Shown here: piece after piece, positions 22,512-25,254 of the stretch | How positions within the stretch are numbered: position 1 is the stretch's first letter | How the letters are laid out: each line of letters begins with the position of its first letter | NCBI GenBank assembly: GCA_946479895.1 | Contig: CAMLHT010000014.1 | Coordinates: 1 to 25,254 of the forward strand | Origin: an uncultured Gemmatimonadota bacterium | GTDB lineage: Bacteria; Gemmatimonadota; Gemmatimonadetes; Gemmatimonadales; Gemmatimonadaceae | Direction of reading: 5' to 3' | Length of the DNA: 25,254 nt | The notes under the pieces: generated by a model | Told to the model about the DNA's origin: nothing | Databases searched by the model: none | What the model saw: the letters and a program-made list of their open reading frames with translations, nothing else | Position numbers and translations under genes: made by a program

Positions 22512-22564
22512 GTCACCCCGAGCGAACGCGGGAAGAGGCGTTCCTTCGCTTCGCTCAGGATGAC
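22512..22564. repeat. REP-like palindromic element between converging genes
   Basis: A 53-base imperfect palindrome: GTCACCCCGAGCGAA at the left pairs with TTCGCTCAGGATGAC at the right, with a further CGAAGGAACGCC segment inside. On the minus strand it contains CCTGAGCGAAGCGAAGG, a sequence I recall as a widespread intergenic repeat in several bacterial phyla. It fills most of the gap between the M28 stop (22497) and the cupredoxin stop (22578) and could end both transcripts. Confidence 0.6.
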
Positions 22565-22577
22565 GCCACGATGCAGG

Positions 22578-23192
22578 TCAATGCACGATCACCGTGCCCG
22601 TCATTCCCGCGTGATTGGTGCAGTTGTAGCTGAACGTCCCGACCGTATTGAACGTGCGGGACACGCTGCCAGTGGTCTGGTTGGGGATGTTGGCGGGCGC
22701 GCCGGCGGTGGAGCCGAACGTGACGTTGTGCGAGTTCACGCCGGAGAACTGCCAGGTCACCGTGCCGCCAACGGTGAGGTCGACCTGCGGCGGGGAGAAG
22801 GCATTGTTGGAGCCGGCATCCACGGTCGCGGCGGGAACGGGAGTGACGGTCTGCACCGTGATCACGCGGGTTCCGCTCACTCCGCCCATGGTGGCGGTGA
22901 TGGTTGCGACCCCGTTGGCGACGGCCGTGACGAGACCGGACGTGCTGACCGTCGCCACCGCCTGGTTCGACGAGCTCCAGGTCGGCGTGAGGCCGCCGAC
23001 CGTGGCGCCCGCCGCGGTCTTCGCGGTGGCGTTCAGCTGGACGGTCGCGCCGGGCGCGATGGTGGTGGCGGCAGACGCGATCGTGACCGACGCAACGGTG
23101 TTGTCCTGCACGGGCTCGGTCCCGCCGCCGCCGCAGGAGGCGGCAAGGGTCAGGCCCAGGATGGCAAGGGAATGGCGCAACGGGTTCAACAT
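22578..23192 (-). CDS. Lipoprotein with bacterial Ig-like domain and cupredoxin domain
   Basis: A 204-residue lipoprotein (lipobox LAASC, Cys20). A BIG2-type Ig-like domain spans about 32-115 (VASVTIASAATTIAPGATVQL, then WSSSNQAVATVSTSGLVTAV). It is followed by a small blue-copper domain (about 122-204) whose ligands are all present: H155 in NSHNVTF, C191, H194 and M197 in YNCTNHAGM. It should therefore bind a type 1 copper and carry electrons, or store copper, at the cell surface. The ATG at 23192 has GGAG 7 bases upstream; the longer frame to 23243 lacks a signal. Partners for electron transfer are not seen nearby. Confidence 0.87.
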   Translation of the reverse strand: MLNPLRHSLAILGLTLAASCGGGGTEPVQDNTVASVTIASAATTIAPGATVQLNATAKTAAGATVGGLTPTWSSSNQAVATVSTSGLVTAVANGVATITATMGGVSGTRVITVQTVTPVPAATVDAGSNNAFSPPQVDLTVGGTVTWQFSGVNSHNVTFGSTAGAPANIPNQTTGSVSRTFNTVGTFSYNCTNHAGMTGTVIVH

Positions 23193-23293
23193 GAGGCTCT
23201 CCAGGAGACAGGTGGGGTACCATCTGGCGACCGTAGCCGCCACTCCGGATGTATCCGCAACCCGGCCGGCGAGTTCTGCCAGGGGCAGTCCCT

Positions 23294-23309
23294 GTCCCGG
23301 TGCCGGGAC
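23294..23309. promoter_or_regulatory. Inverted repeat upstream of the sigma factor operon
   Basis: GTCCCGG-TG-CCGGGAC, a perfect 7-bp inverted repeat with a 2-base centre, 70 bases before the sigma factor start in the divergent gap 23193-23378. A weaker CAGGG/CCCTG repeat lies directly before it. It may be an operator or part of an autoregulated ECF promoter; the rest of the 186-base gap shows no clear promoter elements. Confidence 0.35.
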
Positions 23310-23378
23310 CCCGGCATGGGATCATCCTGATTTCCCGAGGCCGGTGACGCCGAAGCCAATCACCGCAGTCAGCACGGC

Positions 23379-23924
23379 ATGATGGACGATCCCGCTTCGG
23401 ACAGCGAGCTCGTCGCGGCGGTCGTTCGCGGCGATCTCGACGCATATACGGCGCTCGTCCGCAGGTATCGCGACGCCTACACCCGCTATGCGGTGCGGAT
23501 GCTCGGGGATCGTGGTGACGCCGAAGACGTCATGCAGAGCGTGTGGATGCGCGTCTATCGCAACATCGCGAACTGTCGCGAGCCGAAGCGGTTCGGCGCG
23601 TGGCTGTACCAGATCGTCGTCAACGAATGCCGCTCGTACCTCGCGCGGCGAGCCAATCGCGATCGCCGGTTCGCCGATCCCACGGAGCTCGACCGGCTGG
23701 CCGCGGGACCGGACACGGACGTGCTGTTGCGCGACGAGATCCAGCGGGCGCTGGACGCGCTGCCGACCGAGCAGCGCGAAGCCTTCGTCCTGAAGCACGT
23801 GGAGCAGCTGGAGTACGAGGAGATGGCCGAGGTGACGGGGGCCGGAGTGTCCGCGCTGAAGATGCGGGTGAAGCGCGCGACGGGACGTCTGAGAGACCTT
23901 CTGGAAGGAGTGCAGTATGGATGA
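23379..23924 (+). CDS. ECF-type RNA polymerase sigma factor
   Basis: A 181-residue sigma-70 family protein with region 2 (about 22-92: FVRRYRDAYTRYA-like opening, DRGDAEDVMQSVWMRVYRNI) and region 4 (about 125-176: ALDALPTEQREAFVLKHVEQLEYEEMAEV, then VSALKMRVKRATGRLRDLL) but no region 1 or 3, the mark of extracytoplasmic-function sigma factors. It directs RNA polymerase to a small target set, usually including its own operon. Two ATG codons (23379 and 23382) fit equally; no strong ribosome binding site is seen. The stop overlaps the start of the next gene by 8 bases, typical of a sigma/anti-sigma pair. Confidence 0.93.
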   Translation: MMDDPASDSELVAAVVRGDLDAYTALVRRYRDAYTRYAVRMLGDRGDAEDVMQSVWMRVYRNIANCREPKRFGAWLYQIVVNECRSYLARRANRDRRFADPTELDRLAAGPDTDVLLRDEIQRALDALPTEQREAFVLKHVEQLEYEEMAEVTGAGVSALKMRVKRATGRLRDLLEGVQYG

Positions 23925-24510
23925 GATCAACCGGCCCGGGGCCGATCCGGTCGCGGAACGCATTGCCGCCCCGATGCGCGGCAGGGAAACCCTGTCCGCG
24001 GGTTTCGAGGATCGCCTCCTGAGTCGCATCCGCGCCGAAGCGGTCGAGGAGGCACGACGCAAGAAGGATCATCCGCGGAGCTGGTGGCTCGCGCCGCGGA
24101 CGGTCACGCGCGCGCCACTGATGTCGTTCGCGCTGGCGGCGGGATTCGCCGCCATCGTGGCGCTGTCGACGCTGGCCGCCGCGCGCACCGGTCCCCTGGC
24201 GTCGCTGTTCGAGAGCACCCCGGACACGGTTCACGTCGTCCGCTTCGTCTACGTCGACTCGTCGGCGCGGCACATCGCCGTGGTCGGCGACTTCAACGGC
24301 TGGGGCGCCTCGGAAATCCCGCTGGCGGTGAATGCCGAGGGGGTCTGGACGGCATCGGTGACGCTGCCGCCGGGCGCGCACGAGTACGCGTTCGTGGTCG
24401 ACCGGTCGCGCTGGGTCGCCGACCCCTTCGCGCTTTCGTCGCGCGACGAGTTCGGCACGCCGACCTCCCGTGTCAATCTCGGTGCGGTGGACTACAGCAC
24501 GACTGAATGA
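23917..24510 (+). CDS. Membrane protein with outer CBM48/AMPK-type glycogen-binding domain (anti-sigma-like)
   Basis: A 197-residue single-pass membrane protein. The cytoplasmic part (1-66) is charged and helical (FEDRLLSRIRAEAVEEARRKKDH), the membrane helix covers about 68-89, and the outer part (about 107-190) is an E-set/CBM48 domain like those of AMPK beta and isoamylases: VRFVYVDSSARHIAVVGDFNGW, with GDFNGW at 124-129, and PPGAHEYAFVVD at 151-162. The 8-base overlap with the ECF gene and the topology suggest that the short inner part binds the sigma factor; no ZAS zinc motif (HxxxCxxC) is present, so it is not a standard zinc anti-sigma. The next gene starts within its stop (ATGA). Confidence 0.85.
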   Translation: MDEINRPGADPVAERIAAPMRGRETLSAGFEDRLLSRIRAEAVEEARRKKDHPRSWWLAPRTVTRAPLMSFALAAGFAAIVALSTLAAARTGPLASLFESTPDTVHVVRFVYVDSSARHIAVVGDFNGWGASEIPLAVNAEGVWTASVTLPPGAHEYAFVVDRSRWVADPFALSSRDEFGTPTSRVNLGAVDYSTTE

Positions 24511-25254
24511 AGGCACGGCACCTCCTGGCACTCGTCGCGCCGCTCTCCTCCCTGGCGGCGCAGCGGCTGACGACGACCATCGACGTCGGCGCGGTCGGGC
24601 TCCGGTACGGCGACACCGTCTCCTCGGGCGGTGTCTCGCTGTCTCCGGCGCTGTCGTTCGCAGCCGGTCGCTCCTCGATCGACGCCATCGGCACGCTCTC
24701 GAAGTTCGCGTCGGGCACGAGCGTTCAGGGCACGGTCGCCGGATCGACGTTCACGCCGTCGGCGCGAGGCCTGAGCGCGGAGCTCGCCGGATCTGCCGGC
24801 GGCAGTGCGCACCAGGACGGCGCGACGACCGGCCAGACGCGGGGATCGCTGCGCGCGCATCTCGTACGGAATGGCGCCGGCGCGTGGGCCGGGGGCGGGG
24901 TGGGGACGATGTGGGACGGCGGGGCGTGGCACGACGTGCGTGGGCTCGAATACGGCATGTGGGCGAGCCGTCGATCGGTGCAGGCGGTCGTGAGCGTGAC
25001 GCCGGCCGCGGTCGACGACACGATCCGTTACGTCGACACGCAGGGCGCGCTGAGCTGGATCCTGCCCCGGGCGCAGGTGGATCTGACGGCGGGCCTGCGG
25101 AGCGGCTCGCGGCTTCCCTCGACGCCCGGGCAGTCTCGCGCGTGGGGCGGCGCGTCCGTGCAGTTCCCGCTGACGTCACGCGCGTCGCTGATCGTTGCCG
25201 GCGGCAGCTATCCGCTCGACTTCACCCAGGGTTATCCCGCCGGGCGATACGTCA
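24507..25254 (+). CDS. Outer-membrane beta-barrel-like protein (3' cut off)
   Basis: The first 249 residues of a protein that continues past the window. It starts at an ATG overlapping the previous stop by 4 bases. The signal peptide is MKARHLLALVAPLSSLAAQ. The rest is a series of alternating hydrophobic and polar strands with aromatic ends and Gly/Ser turns (TTTIDVGAVGLRYGDTV, SLSPALSFAAGRSSIDAIG, AWAGGGVGTMWDGG, RSVQAVVSVTPAAV, GALSWILPRAQVDLTAGLRSG), as in outer-membrane barrels. No family is recognised. Its position directly after the sigma factor and CBM48 protein suggests that it belongs to the same response, perhaps as a channel or surface protein (inference). Confidence 0.75.
   Translation, partial: MKARHLLALVAPLSSLAAQRLTTTIDVGAVGLRYGDTVSSGGVSLSPALSFAAGRSSIDAIGTLSKFASGTSVQGTVAGSTFTPSARGLSAELAGSAGGSAHQDGATTGQTRGSLRAHLVRNGAGAWAGGGVGTMWDGGAWHDVRGLEYGMWASRRSVQAVVSVTPAAVDDTIRYVDTQGALSWILPRAQVDLTAGLRSGSRLPSTPGQSRAWGGASVQFPLTSRASLIVAGGSYPLDFTQGYPAGRYV

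Noticed and set aside
1..25254. tRNA, rRNA, prophage or insertion sequence
   Set aside because: No cloverleaf-like sequence, rRNA core motifs, transposase or integrase motifs, or flanking terminal repeats were found.

Overview
This is a high-GC window of about 25 kb with dense genes on both strands, frequent GTG and TTG starts preceded by GGAG-type ribosome binding sites, and many exported proteins (lipoproteins, S9 and M28 peptidases, a beta-barrel-like protein). The fragment of a MacB/ADOP-type permease, the S9/DPP-IV peptidase, the M28 peptidase with a lipobox, and the ECF sigma factor paired with a membrane glycogen-binding-domain protein together suggest a Gram-negative chromosome, most likely Gemmatimonadota or a relative. 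That placement is inferred from gene style, not from a marker gene. I saw no rRNA, tRNA, CRISPR, phage or IS element, so this looks like ordinary chromosome rather than an island.

Layout. 1-1603: end of an ABC permease, an inverted pair of heptamer tandem-repeat arrays around a terminator hairpin, and a membrane fatty acid desaturase on the minus strand with a terminator-like hairpin in its leader. 1604-4068: a small unknown protein overlapping an aldo/keto reductase, which meets stop-to-stop an FKBP prolyl isomerase lipoprotein and its exported partner. 4069-8447: a membrane pseudokinase, a 14-helix DHA2 drug exporter and a DUF4126 membrane protein. 8506-9903 (minus): an exported protein of unknown function and a cobalamin-type binding protein without signal peptide. 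10034-13944: an exported lectin-fold-like protein converging on an S9 peptidase, then a PP2C phosphatase. 13980-17948: a GH20 hexosaminidase lipoprotein, then a cyclic-nucleotide-binding protein coupled to an AI-2E-family membrane protein and a YdeI-like protein. 18020-20699: exported MsrA, an isoprenylcysteine-methyltransferase-like membrane protein, a small lipoprotein, and two DUF1801-family proteins. 20773-23192: an M28 peptidase lipoprotein, a REP-like palindrome and a cupredoxin lipoprotein. 23379-25254: a tightly overlapping trio of ECF sigma factor, single-pass membrane protein with an outside CBM48/AMPK-type glycan-binding domain, and a cut-off outer-membrane-like protein.

How the genes fit together. 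Much of the window deals with the cell envelope: protein folding (FKBP), methionine repair (MsrA), peptide and glycan breakdown (S9, M28, GH20), lipid fluidity (desaturase) and export (MFS, ABC). Several parts are regulatory or signalling: the pseudokinase, the PP2C phosphatase, the cNMP-binding protein and the ECF/CBM48 pair. The strongest candidates for something little described are the sigma/CBM48-anti-sigma-like/outer-membrane trio, the coiled-coil membrane pseudokinase, the possible attenuator of the desaturase, and the G-rich short tandem repeats that follow the stop codons of converging genes.
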